Below, piece after piece: positions 14,207 through 21,766 of a DNA stretch of 64,000 nt. Position numbers and translations under genes: made by a program. Positions within the stretch are counted from its first letter, which is position 1. The number at the start of each line of letters is the position of its first letter. The notes under the pieces are model-generated. The model was not told the origin of the DNA, ran no database searches, and saw nothing but the letters and a program-made list of their open reading frames with translations. Where the stretch lies: positions 41,782 through 105,781 of the forward strand of contig DATHAQ010000059.1 of assembly GCA_035296565.1 (NCBI GenBank). The letters run 5' to 3'. The DNA is from JACCZR01 sp035296565. Its GTDB lineage: Bacteria; Actinomycetota; Thermoleophilia; Solirubrobacterales; Thermoleophilaceae.

Positions 14207-16441
14207 TCAAAGCGCGCGCTCCCGCTGCCTGGTCTCGTAGACCTCGATCACGTCGCCCTCCTTGACGTCGGCGTAGTTCTCGAGCACCACGCCGCACTCC
14301 AGTCCCGCTGTCACCTCGCGGACGTCGTCCTTGAAGCGGCGCAGCGAGCCGATCCGCCCGTCGTAGATGACCGTGCCGTCGCGCACCAGGCGAGCCGGGC
14401 CGCCGCGGCGCACCGTGCCGTCGGTGACGTGGCAGCCCGCGATCGTGCCGACCCGGGAGGCGCGGAAGGTGGCGCGGATCTCGAGCTGGCCGACGGTCTC
14501 CTCGATCTCCTCGGGGTCGAGCAGGCCCTCCATCGCGTCGCGCAGGTCCTCGATCACCTTGTAGATCACCGAGTAGGTGCGAATCTCGACGCCCTCGCGC
14601 TGGGCGACCTGCGGCGCGTTGCCCACGGGGCGGACGTTGAAGCCGATGACCACCGCCTCCGAGGCGGCGGCCAGCATGACGTCGGACTCGTTGATGCCAC
14701 CGACGGCGTCGTGGATGACGTTGGCCAAGACCTGGTCCTGGGGCAGCTTGGCGATCTCGTCGGCCAGGGCCTCCAGCGAGCCGGCCACGTCGGCCTTGAG
14801 CACCAGGTTGAGCTCCTTCTCGCCGCGCTGGGCGCGCGCCATCACGTCCTCGAGCGAGACCCTCACGCCGGCGCGGCGGGCCAGGGCCTCTGTCTTCAGG
14901 CGGTTGGCGCGCTCGCCGGCGATGCGCCGGGCCTCGCGCTCGTTCGAGACCACCCGGAAGTGCTCTCCGGCCTCGGGAACCCCGTCGAAGCCCAGGATCT
15001 CCACCGGCTGGGCCGGGGTGGCCTCCTTGACCTTGGTGCCACGGAAGTCGTGCATCGCGCGGGCGCGGCCGGGGTGAGCGCCGGCCACGATGGCGTCGCC
15101 TACCTTCAGCTTCCCGCGCTGGACCAGCACGGAGACCACGGCTCCGCGGCCCGGATCGAGCCGCGACTCGATGACCATGCCGGACGCCTCGGTGTCGGGG
15201 TTGGCCTTGAGCTCCTGGATCTCGGCCAGAGTGACGACGGTGTCCAGCAGGTCCTCGAGATTCTGGTGGGTCTTGGCCGAGACGTCGACGAACTCGATGT
15301 CGCCGCCCCAGTCGGCGGGCGTGAGGCCCTGCTGGGCCAGCTCGCCGCGGACGCGGTTGGGGTCGGCGCCCTCCTTGTCGATCTTGTTGACCGCGACCAT
15401 GATCGGCACCTCGGCCGCCTTGGCATGGTCGATGGCCTCCACGGTCTGGGGCATCACCCCGTCGTCGGCCGCCACTACCACCACGGCGATGTCCGCCGCG
15501 CGCCCGCCGCGGGCGCGCATGGCGGTGAAGGCCTCGTGGCCGGGGGTGTCGAGGAAGGTGATCGCGTGGTCGGAGTGGTGCACCTGGTAGGCGCCGATGT
15601 GCTGGGTGATCCCGCCGGCCTCCGCCGCGGCCACCTCGGTCTCGCGGATTGCGTCCAGCAGCGAGGTCTTCCCGTGGTCGACGTGGCCCATGATCGTGAT
15701 CACCGGCGGGCGCTCGGCCAGCGCCTCCTCGTCGTCCTCGTAGACCGGCTCGGGCTCGAGGTCCTCCGCCGCGTGGACGATGTCCACCTTCTTCTCGAAC
15801 GAGTCGGCAAGCACCTCGATCGCATCGTCGGAGAGCGTCTGGGTGAGTGTGGCCATCTCGCCCAGAGTCATCAGCTTCTTGATCACCTCTGAGGTGGCGA
15901 TGCCGAGCGACTCCGCGACCTCCTTGACAGTCGCGCCGGACTTGATCTCCGTCGGCGGCTGCTCCTTGGGCTCCTCGGGCGGCGCGTTGAGGTCGGGCTC
16001 CACCCAAGGGGTGCGGCGCCGGCGGCCGCGTCCGCGCCGGAGGGGCTGCTGGGGTGGCGGCGGGCCGGGGCGCCCGCGCGAAGCCTGAGAGTCGATGACC
16101 ACGCGGCGGCGGCGCCCGCCGCCGCCCGGCGCCTGCTCGCCACCGCGGCCGCCGCGGGTCGGGCGGGCGGGGCGGCTCTGGCCGTCCTGGGCGGGGCGCG
16201 ACTGGCCCTCGCCGGCCGCCGCGGGCTGCGCGCTCTGCTCGGCAGCAGCGGGCTGCCCGGCGCCGTTGCCCGACGGCGTCTCCTCGGCCGCGCCGCCGTC
16301 GAAGGCGCGCTTGACGTCGGCCTCGTCCACGCTCGAAGCCGCCGCCTTGACGTCGAAGCCGGCAGCCTGGAGCTTGGCGATGACCTCCTTCGAGGGCATC
16401 CCTCGCTCCTTGGCTATCTCGTGAACGCGCTTTTTCGCCAT
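14207..16441 (-). CDS. infB: translation initiation factor IF-2
   Basis: IF-2 is the GTPase that positions initiator tRNA on the 30S subunit. The 744-residue protein has an N-terminal IF2_N helix (MAKKRVHEIAKERGM), a disordered Ala/Gly/Pro/Arg-rich linker (about 45-150), a second IF2_N segment (155-205) and the G domain with GHVDHGKT at 252-259, then DTPGHEAF, NKID and SAK. Domains II-IV follow to the end (RQRERAL). The ATG at 16441 has GGTGAG three bases upstream. The ylxR reading frame overlaps its first 28 bases. Confidence 0.98.
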   Translation of the reverse strand: MAKKRVHEIAKERGMPSKEVIAKLQAAGFDVKAAASSVDEADVKRAFDGGAAEETPSGNGAGQPAAAEQSAQPAAAGEGQSRPAQDGQSRPARPTRGGRGGEQAPGGGGRRRRVVIDSQASRGRPGPPPPQQPLRRGRGRRRRTPWVEPDLNAPPEEPKEQPPTEIKSGATVKEVAESLGIATSEVIKKLMTLGEMATLTQTLSDDAIEVLADSFEKKVDIVHAAEDLEPEPVYEDDEEALAERPPVITIMGHVDHGKTSLLDAIRETEVAAAEAGGITQHIGAYQVHHSDHAITFLDTPGHEAFTAMRARGGRAADIAVVVVAADDGVMPQTVEAIDHAKAAEVPIMVAVNKIDKEGADPNRVRGELAQQGLTPADWGGDIEFVDVSAKTHQNLEDLLDTVVTLAEIQELKANPDTEASGMVIESRLDPGRGAVVSVLVQRGKLKVGDAIVAGAHPGRARAMHDFRGTKVKEATPAQPVEILGFDGVPEAGEHFRVVSNEREARRIAGERANRLKTEALARRAGVRVSLEDVMARAQRGEKELNLVLKADVAGSLEALADEIAKLPQDQVLANVIHDAVGGINESDVMLAAASEAVVIGFNVRPVGNAPQVAQREGVEIRTYSVIYKVIEDLRDAMEGLLDPEEIEETVGQLEIRATFRASRVGTIAGCHVTDGTVRRGGPARLVRDGTVIYDGRIGSLRRFKDDVREVTAGLECGVVLENYADVKEGDVIEVYETRQRERAL

Positions 16442-16683
16442 CGACTCACCGATTGTATGGCCTCGGGGGTGATCGTCACCGGGCTGCGGAACGACCTTGC
16501 AAAGGCCGCGGTGCCGGTCAGCGCGCGCTCGGCGCACTCCTCACGAGCGCACAGGTAGGCGCCGCGGCCGGGCTCGCGCCGCTCGGGGTCCGGCGACACC
16601 ACACCGCCGGGCAGACGGACGAAGCGCAGCAGCTCGTGCTGTTCCGCGGTGCGGCCGCAGGCGACGCAGGAACGACAGGGGGC
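16414..16683 (-). CDS. rnpM: YlxR/RnpM (DUF448) protein without a visible start codon
   Basis: The frame encodes the YlxR/RnpM family, an RNA-binding protein reported to modulate RNase P: CRSCVACGR with its Cys pairs, then HELLRFVRLPGG, PGRGAYLCAREECAERAL and a C-terminal helix. It lies between nusA and infB, the standard place, and overlaps infB by 28 bp. No ATG, GTG, TTG or CTG occurs in frame between the nusA stop and the CRSC motif; the first in-frame GTG (about 16602) would delete the Cys motif. The missing part coincides with a copy of the interspersed repeat (16688-16730), so the repeat may have replaced the native start. A rare start codon, a pseudogene or a sequence error are all possible. 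Confidence 0.7.
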   Translation of the reverse strand, partial: APCRSCVACGRTAEQHELLRFVRLPGGVVSPDPERREPGRGAYLCAREECAERALTGTAAFARSFRSPVTITPEAIQSVSRWRKSAFTR

Positions 16684-16687
16684 CGAA

Positions 16688-16730
16688 CGAGCGGCGCTCG
16701 TCCGGCCGGCGTCCGGGCTGCGCTCCTCCG
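16688..16730 (+). repeat. interspersed GC-rich repeat between nusA and ylxR
   Basis: A 43-bp diverged copy (3-nt deletion plus substitutions relative to 1201) filling most of the gap between the nusA stop and the first recognisable ylxR codon. It is where a ylxR start codon and ribosome-binding site would be expected. Confidence 0.7.
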
Positions 16731-16739
16731 TGGGAGGCC

Positions 16740-18200
16740 CTACGGGGCTTCCTCGGGTGCGGGCGGCTGGGTCACCGAGCCGGCCGCGGCCGAGCCGTCG
16801 GCCTCCACGGGCTCGGGCTCGGGCTGGACGGTGTCCGAGTCGGGCTGCTCGGTGTCCGGCTCGGGCTGGACGGTGTCGGGGTCAGGCTCGCTCGCCTCGG
16901 GCGCGAGCCCGTCGCCCTCTCTCTCGTCGTCGGCGGCCGCCGGCAGCCGGTCGCCCTCCTGGTCGACCAGCGCCTGGTGGGCGGGCAGGCCGCAGTAGCG
17001 CGAGCTGGGCAGCGAGGCGTTGGGGCAGCGGCGGCCGTTGGTGAGGATGGCCGCACAGCGGCCCGACTGCTGCTCCTCTTCCTCGTAGCCCATCTCCGCC
17101 TCGTCCTCGGCGAACTCGGTCTCCGAGCGGATGTCCACGCGCCAGCCGGTCAGCCGGGCGGCGAGGCGGGCGTTCAGGCCCTCCTTGCCGATGGCCAGCG
17201 AGAGCTGGTCGTCGGGCACGATCACGGTGGCCTGGCGGCCCTCGTCGTCGACCAGCACCTCGCGCACACGCGCGGGCGAGAGAGCCTTGGCCACGAAGCG
17301 GGCCGGCTCGTCGTTGAAGGGGATGATGTCGATCTTCTCGCCGCGTAGCTCGGACACGACCATGCGCACGCGCGAGCCGCGCGGGCCCACGCAGGCACCG
17401 ACGGGATCGACGCCCGAGGCGTGCGAGACCACGGCGATCTTGGAGCGGTAGCCGGGCTCGCGGGCCACGTTCTGGATCTCCACGAGCCCGTCCGCGATCT
17501 CGGGCACCTCGAGCTCGAACAGCTTCGAGATCAGGTCGGGCGAGCGGCGCGAGACCACGATGCTGGGGCCCTTCGCCTGGTTGGAGACGTCGGAGATGAT
17601 CGCCTTCACGCGCGCGCCGTGCTCGTAGCGCTCGCCGTGCACCTGCTCGGAGCGCGGAAGCAGGGCCTCGACGCGCTCGCGCAGCTGCACGAGGGTGTAG
17701 CGCGAGTCCGACTGCTGGACGATCCCGGTGATCAGCTCGCCGACGCGGTCCTGGTACTCGTCGTAGGTCATGTCCCGCTCGGCCTCGCGGATCCGCTGGA
17801 GGATCACCTGCTTGGCGGTCTGGGCGGCTATGCGGCCGAAGTCGTCGGGCGTCACGTCGCGCTCGTCGATCTGGTCCTTGTACTGAGCCAGGCGCTCCTG
17901 GCCGATCTCGGGCGCCTCGGGCTCCACCAGCTCGCCCGTCTCGGGATCGACCTGGGCCTCGCCGGCCTCCTCCTCGACCTCGTCGAGGAGCTGCTCCTCG
18001 AGGTCGGGCGGCAGGATCAGCTCGTACACGCGGAAGTCGCCGGTGTCGTGCTCCATGTCCACGCGCGCGTAGCGGGCCGCGCCGGGCGTCTTCTTGTAGG
18101 CCGACAGCAGCGCGTCCTCGAGGGCCTCCATCAGGCGGTCGGCCGAGATGCCCTTCTCGCGCTCGAGCACCTCGACGGCCTCGACGATCTCCTTGCTCAT
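16740..18200 (-). CDS. nusA: transcription termination/antitermination factor NusA with Cys-rich C-terminal extension
   Basis: NusA binds RNA polymerase and modulates pausing, termination and antitermination. The 486-residue protein has the N-terminal RNAP-binding domain (1-155), S1 (about 190-220), KH1 (around GACVGPRGSRVRMV, 268-281) and KH2 (around LAIGKEGLNARLAA, 335-348). After KH2 there is an unusual tail of about 110 residues. It begins with Cys382-x9-Cys392-x10-Cys403-x4-His408 (RCAAILTNGRRCPNAS then RYCGLPAH), a possible zinc-binding knuckle, followed by an acidic Pro/Asp/Glu/Gln repeat tract. The ATG at 18200 overlaps the rimP stop (ATGA). Core identity is certain; the role of the tail is unknown. 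Confidence 0.97.
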   Translation of the reverse strand: MSKEIVEAVEVLEREKGISADRLMEALEDALLSAYKKTPGAARYARVDMEHDTGDFRVYELILPPDLEEQLLDEVEEEAGEAQVDPETGELVEPEAPEIGQERLAQYKDQIDERDVTPDDFGRIAAQTAKQVILQRIREAERDMTYDEYQDRVGELITGIVQQSDSRYTLVQLRERVEALLPRSEQVHGERYEHGARVKAIISDVSNQAKGPSIVVSRRSPDLISKLFELEVPEIADGLVEIQNVAREPGYRSKIAVVSHASGVDPVGACVGPRGSRVRMVVSELRGEKIDIIPFNDEPARFVAKALSPARVREVLVDDEGRQATVIVPDDQLSLAIGKEGLNARLAARLTGWRVDIRSETEFAEDEAEMGYEEEEQQSGRCAAILTNGRRCPNASLPSSRYCGLPAHQALVDQEGDRLPAAADDEREGDGLAPEASEPDPDTVQPEPDTEQPDSDTVQPEPEPVEADGSAAAGSVTQPPAPEEAP

Positions 18201-18625
18201 GATCCCTCCTCCACGAGGTTGCTGCGGTTGATCTCCGAGTACGGGATCGAGACGACCCCGGTATCGGCGGCCACGGTCACTTCCTTTTCGCTGGCACCGA
18301 GCAGCTCGCCGGTGAAGCTCTTGTGGCCGTCCTTTGCCTCACGGGTGCGCACGCGGGCCCGGCGGCCCAGGAACTGGCGGAAGTGCTCGGGCTTGGTCAG
18401 CGGGCGGTGCGGCCCGGGCGAGGAGACCTCCAGCCCGTAGTCGGCCAGGAGGTCCCGCAGGTGCCCGGTGACGCGCTCACAGAGCTCGAGGTCCACCCCG
18501 TCGGGGTGGTCGATGGTCACCCGCAGGCGCGCGCCGGCGACCCGCTCGCAGGCCAGCACCTCCACTTCGGGCTCGCCCGCTGCCAGTGTCTGCTCGATTC
18601 TCGTCTGTATCTGCTCTGTCGTCAT
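18197..18625 (-). CDS. rimP: ribosome maturation factor RimP
   Basis: RimP helps 30S assembly around S12. The 142-residue protein has the N-terminal alpha/beta domain (RLRVTIDHPDGVDLELCERVT), the conserved YGLEVSSPGPHRPLTKPEHF and a C-terminal SH3-like barrel (FTGELLGASEKEVTV). It is the first gene of the rimP-nusA-infB operon. The ATG at 18625 lies only 7 nt after the U-tract of a terminator hairpin, with no Shine-Dalgarno sequence, so its expression is probably controlled through that leader. Confidence 0.95.
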   Translation of the reverse strand: MTTEQIQTRIEQTLAAGEPEVEVLACERVAGARLRVTIDHPDGVDLELCERVTGHLRDLLADYGLEVSSPGPHRPLTKPEHFRQFLGRRARVRTREAKDGHKSFTGELLGASEKEVTVAADTGVVSIPYSEINRSNLVEEGS

Positions 18626-18632
18626 CGGCGAT

Positions 18633-18662
18633 AAAAAAAGGTGGGCCGCGAACGCCCACCTT
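18633..18662 (-). terminator. intrinsic terminator in the rimP-nusA leader
   Basis: On the minus strand a 7-bp GC stem (GGTGGGC / GCCCACC, extendable by two A-T pairs) with loop GTTCGCG is followed by seven T residues and then, 7 nt later, the rimP ATG. It either ends dtd transcripts or acts as an attenuator for rimP-nusA. It is the clearest canonical terminator in the window. Confidence 0.85.
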
Positions 18663-18666
18663 CAGG

Positions 18667-18712
18667 CGCGGCCTCGGGGGCCGCAACGTCTGAAAGTCCT
18701 GGGCCGAGTATA
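18667..18712 (-). promoter_or_regulatory. rimP-nusA leader: -10 element and competing hairpin
   Basis: A TATACT -10 candidate (18712-18707) follows the dtd stop region. Downstream is a 6-bp hairpin (18684-18668, GCGGCC / GGCCGC). Its 3' arm, GGCCGCG (18673-18667), is exactly complementary to CGCGGCC at 18650-18644, which spans the loop and part of the 3' arm of the terminator. The leader could therefore switch between terminator and antiterminator folds. Confidence 0.55.
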
Positions 18713-18718
18713 GGGCCC

Positions 18719-19120
18719 TCACGCCTCGATCATCAGGGTCACCGGCCCGTCGTTGACCAGCTCCACGCGCATGTGCTCCCCGAAGGCGCCGCGGCGCGCG
18801 CCCAGGGCCTCGCAGACGCGCTCGTACAGCGGCTCGGCCTCGGCCGCGGGCGCCGCCTCGGTGTAGCTCGGGCGGTTGCCTCGGTGCGTGTCCCCGTACA
18901 GGGTGAACTGGCTGACGCAGAGGACCTCACCCCCGGTGTCGGCCAGCGAGCGGTCGTCGAAGACGCGCAGCTTGAGCAGCTTGGCCGCCAGGCGGTCGGC
19001 CTGCCCCGGCGTGTCACCCCGGGCCACCCCGAGCAGGACCAGCAGCCCCGGTCCGATCCGAGCGAGCTCGCGGTCGGTGGTGACCGACGCCTCGGCCACA
19101 CGCTGCACCAGCGCTCGCAT
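18719..19120 (-). CDS. dtd: D-aminoacyl-tRNA deacylase
   Basis: Dtd removes D-amino acids or glycine wrongly attached to tRNA. The 133-residue protein has the active-site signature SQFTLYGDT followed by RPSY, and the NDGPVT segment near the end carrying the chirality-proofreading Gly-Pro. Its length is slightly below the usual 145. The ATG at 19120 has a TACAGT -10-like hexamer 6 nt upstream, a leaderless arrangement. It is divergent from a YbjN-like gene with 11 bases between starts, and precedes the rimP-nusA leader. Confidence 0.95.
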   Translation of the reverse strand: MRALVQRVAEASVTTDRELARIGPGLLVLLGVARGDTPGQADRLAAKLLKLRVFDDRSLADTGGEVLCVSQFTLYGDTHRGNRPSYTEAAPAAEAEPLYERVCEALGARRGAFGEHMRVELVNDGPVTLMIEA

Positions 19121-19126
19121 CGCGAC

Positions 19127-19132
19127 ACTGTA
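19127..19132 (-). promoter_or_regulatory. -10 element of dtd (leaderless type)
   Basis: TACAGT on the minus strand, 6 nt before the ATG. The first base of the divergent plus-strand gene overlaps it. Confidence 0.5.
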
Positions 19133-19575
19133 TGGCCGTGGCGGTCCCCGAACTCCTCGACGCCTACCTAGCCGAGCTACCGGGCGAGAGCCGGCGGCTG
19201 GCCGGCGGCGAGTGGGGCCTGACCGTGCCTGCCGAGGCCGCGGGAGGGTGGCCGCTCCACGTCGGCCTGCGGCTGGCCGACGGACTGCTGACTGCCAAGG
19301 CCGCGGTTCTCGACGCCGACTCGGGCGTCGATCCGCGGATGCTGCTCTGGTGGAACCGCCAGACCCGCCTGGTGCGCTTCGGCTGCACCCAGTCCGGCGA
19401 GGTGTGGGTGCACGCCGACCTGCCGGTCGCCGCGGCCGACGAGCAGGGCGTGGACCGCCTACTGGGGCTCGTGTGCGAGGGCGCGGTCGCGGCGAGGAGC
19501 TACGTGAGCACCCGGGACGACGGGCCCGAAGCGGCATCCTCGTGGCTGGGGCCGGACGCGGCGCCGTCCCCGTAG
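19132..19575 (+). CDS. YbjN-like (type III secretion chaperone fold) protein
   Basis: A 147-residue soluble protein that I assign tentatively to the YbjN/T3SS-chaperone-like fold. The clues are alternating strands with conserved aromatics (LLWWNRQTRLVRFGCT, EVWVHADLPV) and a C-terminal helix with VDRLLGLVCEGAV. Actinobacterial YbjN proteins are of unknown function. The ATG at 19132 overlaps the -10 hexamer of the divergent dtd gene, so the two promoters interlock; a start at the GTG six bases later is possible. It converges with the GNAT gene, whose stop lies 7 bases away. Confidence 0.5.
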   Translation: MAVAVPELLDAYLAELPGESRRLAGGEWGLTVPAEAAGGWPLHVGLRLADGLLTAKAAVLDADSGVDPRMLLWWNRQTRLVRFGCTQSGEVWVHADLPVAAADEQGVDRLLGLVCEGAVAARSYVSTRDDGPEAASSWLGPDAAPSP

Positions 19576-19582
19576 GGATTCG

Positions 19583-20125
19583 TCAGCCCGCCGAGGGCTT
19601 TTCCGGGGAGGGCGGCGACGTCGCGGGCCCGACCGGGCCGAGCATCCTGATTACGCTGCGCGCCATGCCGAAGCCGCGGTAGAAGCGCTCGGCCTCCTCG
19701 TTGCCGGCCATGACGCTCAGCGAGACGAAGCCGATCCCCTGCTCGGCGGCCCACTCGTGCACGCGCGTCAGGAGCATCGACCCGAGGCCCTGGTTGCGGT
19801 GCGACGGCGCCACGGCCATCGCGTCGATCTCCACGACCCCGTTGCCGGTGGCGAACGAGGCCTCGCCCTCTGGCCGAAGGCGAACCATGGCGAAGCCCAC
19901 GGCGTGGTCGCCCTCGCTGGCCAGGAAGAGCGTCACCCGTCCCTCTCCCAGCTCGCGGCGAAAGCGGACGAAGCGGCGCTCGAGCGCCTCCGCGGCGGGT
20001 AATGGCGGCACGGCGGAGGAGGCCTCGGGCGGCAGCGAGCGGTGCCACTCGAACATGGACAGCCACAGCGGCCGCACGGCCTCGAGCAGCTCGGCGCCGC
20101 CCTCCGAGACGGTCAGCTCTGGCAC
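19583..20125 (-). CDS. GNAT family N-acetyltransferase
   Basis: A 180-residue GNAT acetyltransferase. The acetyl-CoA motif A is visible as VEIDAMAVAPSHRNQGLGS followed by MLLTRVHEWA, with the RxxGxG/A loop at RNQGLG; motif B appears as FVSLSVMAGNEEAERFYRGFGM. The substrate is unknown. The GTG start at 20125 directly abuts the TAG of the TPR gene, so it is likely translated from the same transcript as coaBC and the TPR gene. The Pro-rich last 15 residues are probably disordered. Confidence 0.88.
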   Translation of the reverse strand: MPELTVSEGGAELLEAVRPLWLSMFEWHRSLPPEASSAVPPLPAAEALERRFVRFRRELGEGRVTLFLASEGDHAVGFAMVRLRPEGEASFATGNGVVEIDAMAVAPSHRNQGLGSMLLTRVHEWAAEQGIGFVSLSVMAGNEEAERFYRGFGMARSVIRMLGPVGPATSPPSPEKPSAG

Positions 20126-20509
20126 CTAGGCGACGTCGCGCAGGTACTCGTTGAAGGCCCGGTAGTCCTCGCGGTCGGGCCGCATCCCCACGGCCAGGGC
20201 AGCGTGACGGCGGGCCTCGCCGGGCTGGCCGATCTTCTCGAGCGAGCGGCCGAGGCAGAAGTGCGAATAGTGGTCGACGGGCGAGCGCTCGACCACCGCC
20301 GCGAACTCCTCCCGGGCCTGCTCGAAACGGGCAGAGCGGAAGTACGCCCGGCCCAGGGCCTCGCGGATCGAGGTCTTGTCGGGCTCGAGGTCGCGGGCCT
20401 GCTCGAGCGGGATCGCGGCCGCGGCGAAGTCGCCGGCCTCCAGCAGGGCACTGCCTCTCCGGAACAGCCCGTAGACGCGTTCGCCGCGCTGCTCGGGGGT
20501 CTCGCTCAC
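20126..20509 (-). CDS. TPR-repeat protein
   Basis: A 127-residue all-helical protein with about three tetratricopeptide units: GLFRRGSALLEAGDFAAAAI, IREALGRAYFRSARFEQARE and SHFCLGRSLEKIGQPGEARR. Such proteins usually mediate protein contacts; the partner is unknown. It starts with a GTG at 20509 overlapping the coaBC stop by 4 bp and is followed immediately by the GNAT gene. The same small TPR gene often sits near coaBC in related actinobacteria, as I recall, but this was not checked. Confidence 0.8.
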   Translation of the reverse strand: MSETPEQRGERVYGLFRRGSALLEAGDFAAAAIPLEQARDLEPDKTSIREALGRAYFRSARFEQAREEFAAVVERSPVDHYSHFCLGRSLEKIGQPGEARRHAALAVGMRPDREDYRAFNEYLRDVA

Positions 20510-21756
20510 GCCTGCGTCTCCACGGCCCGCAGCTCCTCCACCACGTCGAGCACGGAGGCGGCCACCTCGGCCTTGGACGTCCTCGGGACCTCGCGCTCGC
20601 CGGTGGAGGTAACCACGACGACCTCGTTGTCCGCCGCCTCGAAGCCGATCCCCTCCCCGGTGACGTCGTTGAGCACGATGGCGTCGGCTCCCTTGTCGCG
20701 CAGCTTGCGCCGGGCCTCGGCCAGCGGGTCGCCGCCGTGCTCGGCGGCGAAGCCGACGACGGTCTGGTCGGCGCGCCGCGACGCGCCCAGCGTGGCCAGC
20801 ACGTCCTCGGTGGCCTCCAGCTCGATGCTCAGGGAGTCGCTGTCGGCCTTCTTGAGCTTGGCCTCGCCCGCCCCGCGCGGGCGGTAGTCGGCCACCGCAG
20901 CGGCCATGAGCAGCACGTCGGCGGCCGGGAACTCCGAGCGGGCGGCCTCGGCGAGCTCGGCCGCCGTAGGGGCCTCGACCACCCGCACGCCCTCGGGCGC
21001 CGGCAGCGAGACGTTCGCGGCGATCAGGGTGACCTCGGCGCCGCGGCGGGCGGCCTCGGCGGCCAACGCCAGGCCCATCCGCCCCGAGGAGCGGTTTCCG
21101 ACGAAGCGCACGGGGTCGATCGGCTCGCGGGTCCCACCCGCGGTGACCAGAACGCGTCGGCCCAGCAGCCCGGAGGGGGCCCGGGTCACCAGCGCGGCCT
21201 CGATCGCCGCGAAGACCTCGGCGGGGTCGGCCAGCCGGCCCGTCCCCCACTCGCCCTCTGAGGCCAGCCGGCCCGTGCCGGGGTCCACCACGCGCGCCCC
21301 CCGCGCGCGCAGCAGCTCGAGGTTCGCTCGGGTGGCCGGGTGCTCCCACATGTGGCTGTTCATCGCCGGGGCCAGCACCAGCGGCGCCGTGCTGGCCAGG
21401 GCGGCGCTGGTCAGCAGGTTGTCGGCCAGGCCCCAGGCCAGCTTGGCCAGCGTGTTCGCCGACGCGGGCACGACCGCGAAGACGTCGCAGCGGCGCACCA
21501 GCTCGAGGTGCGAGATCGGGTCGTGGTCGGTGGCCGGGTCGCCGGGAAAGGCGCCGCGGGCGGGGTCGCGCTCGAACTCGTCCGCCAGGACGGGCGCGCC
21601 GGTCACCCCCTCGAAGGTCGCGGCGCCCACGAAGCCGCGGCTCGCGGGCGTCTGGATCACCCGTACCGAGTGCCCGGCTGCGGTGGCCAGGCGCACCACC
21701 TCCACCGCCTTGTAGGCGGCGATCCCCCCGGAGACTCCGAGCAGGATGCGGGCCAT
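20506..21756 (-). CDS. coaBC: bifunctional phosphopantothenoylcysteine decarboxylase / phosphopantothenate-cysteine ligase
   Basis: CoaBC (Dfp) performs two successive steps of coenzyme A synthesis. The 416-residue protein has the flavoprotein CoaC half (1-185) with GVSGGIAAYKAVEV, the PASANTLAKLAWGLADNLL stretch and PAMNSHMW. The CoaB half (190-410) has VTAGGTREPIDPVRFVGN, AAVADYRP and the KLKK motif. The ATG is at 21756. It follows rpoZ by 10 bases on the same strand, as in mycobacteria (gmk-rpoZ-dfp). Confidence 0.97.
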   Translation of the reverse strand: MARILLGVSGGIAAYKAVEVVRLATAAGHSVRVIQTPASRGFVGAATFEGVTGAPVLADEFERDPARGAFPGDPATDHDPISHLELVRRCDVFAVVPASANTLAKLAWGLADNLLTSAALASTAPLVLAPAMNSHMWEHPATRANLELLRARGARVVDPGTGRLASEGEWGTGRLADPAEVFAAIEAALVTRAPSGLLGRRVLVTAGGTREPIDPVRFVGNRSSGRMGLALAAEAARRGAEVTLIAANVSLPAPEGVRVVEAPTAAELAEAARSEFPAADVLLMAAAVADYRPRGAGEAKLKKADSDSLSIELEATEDVLATLGASRRADQTVVGFAAEHGGDPLAEARRKLRDKGADAIVLNDVTGEGIGFEAADNEVVVVTSTGEREVPRTSKAEVAASVLDVVEELRAVETQA

Positions 21757-21766
21757 CAGAGGAGCC

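Noticed and set aside
18633..18662. tRNA or small RNA gene in the rimP leader
   Set aside because: The fold is a simple hairpin plus U-tract with no cloverleaf; terminator or attenuator explains it fully.
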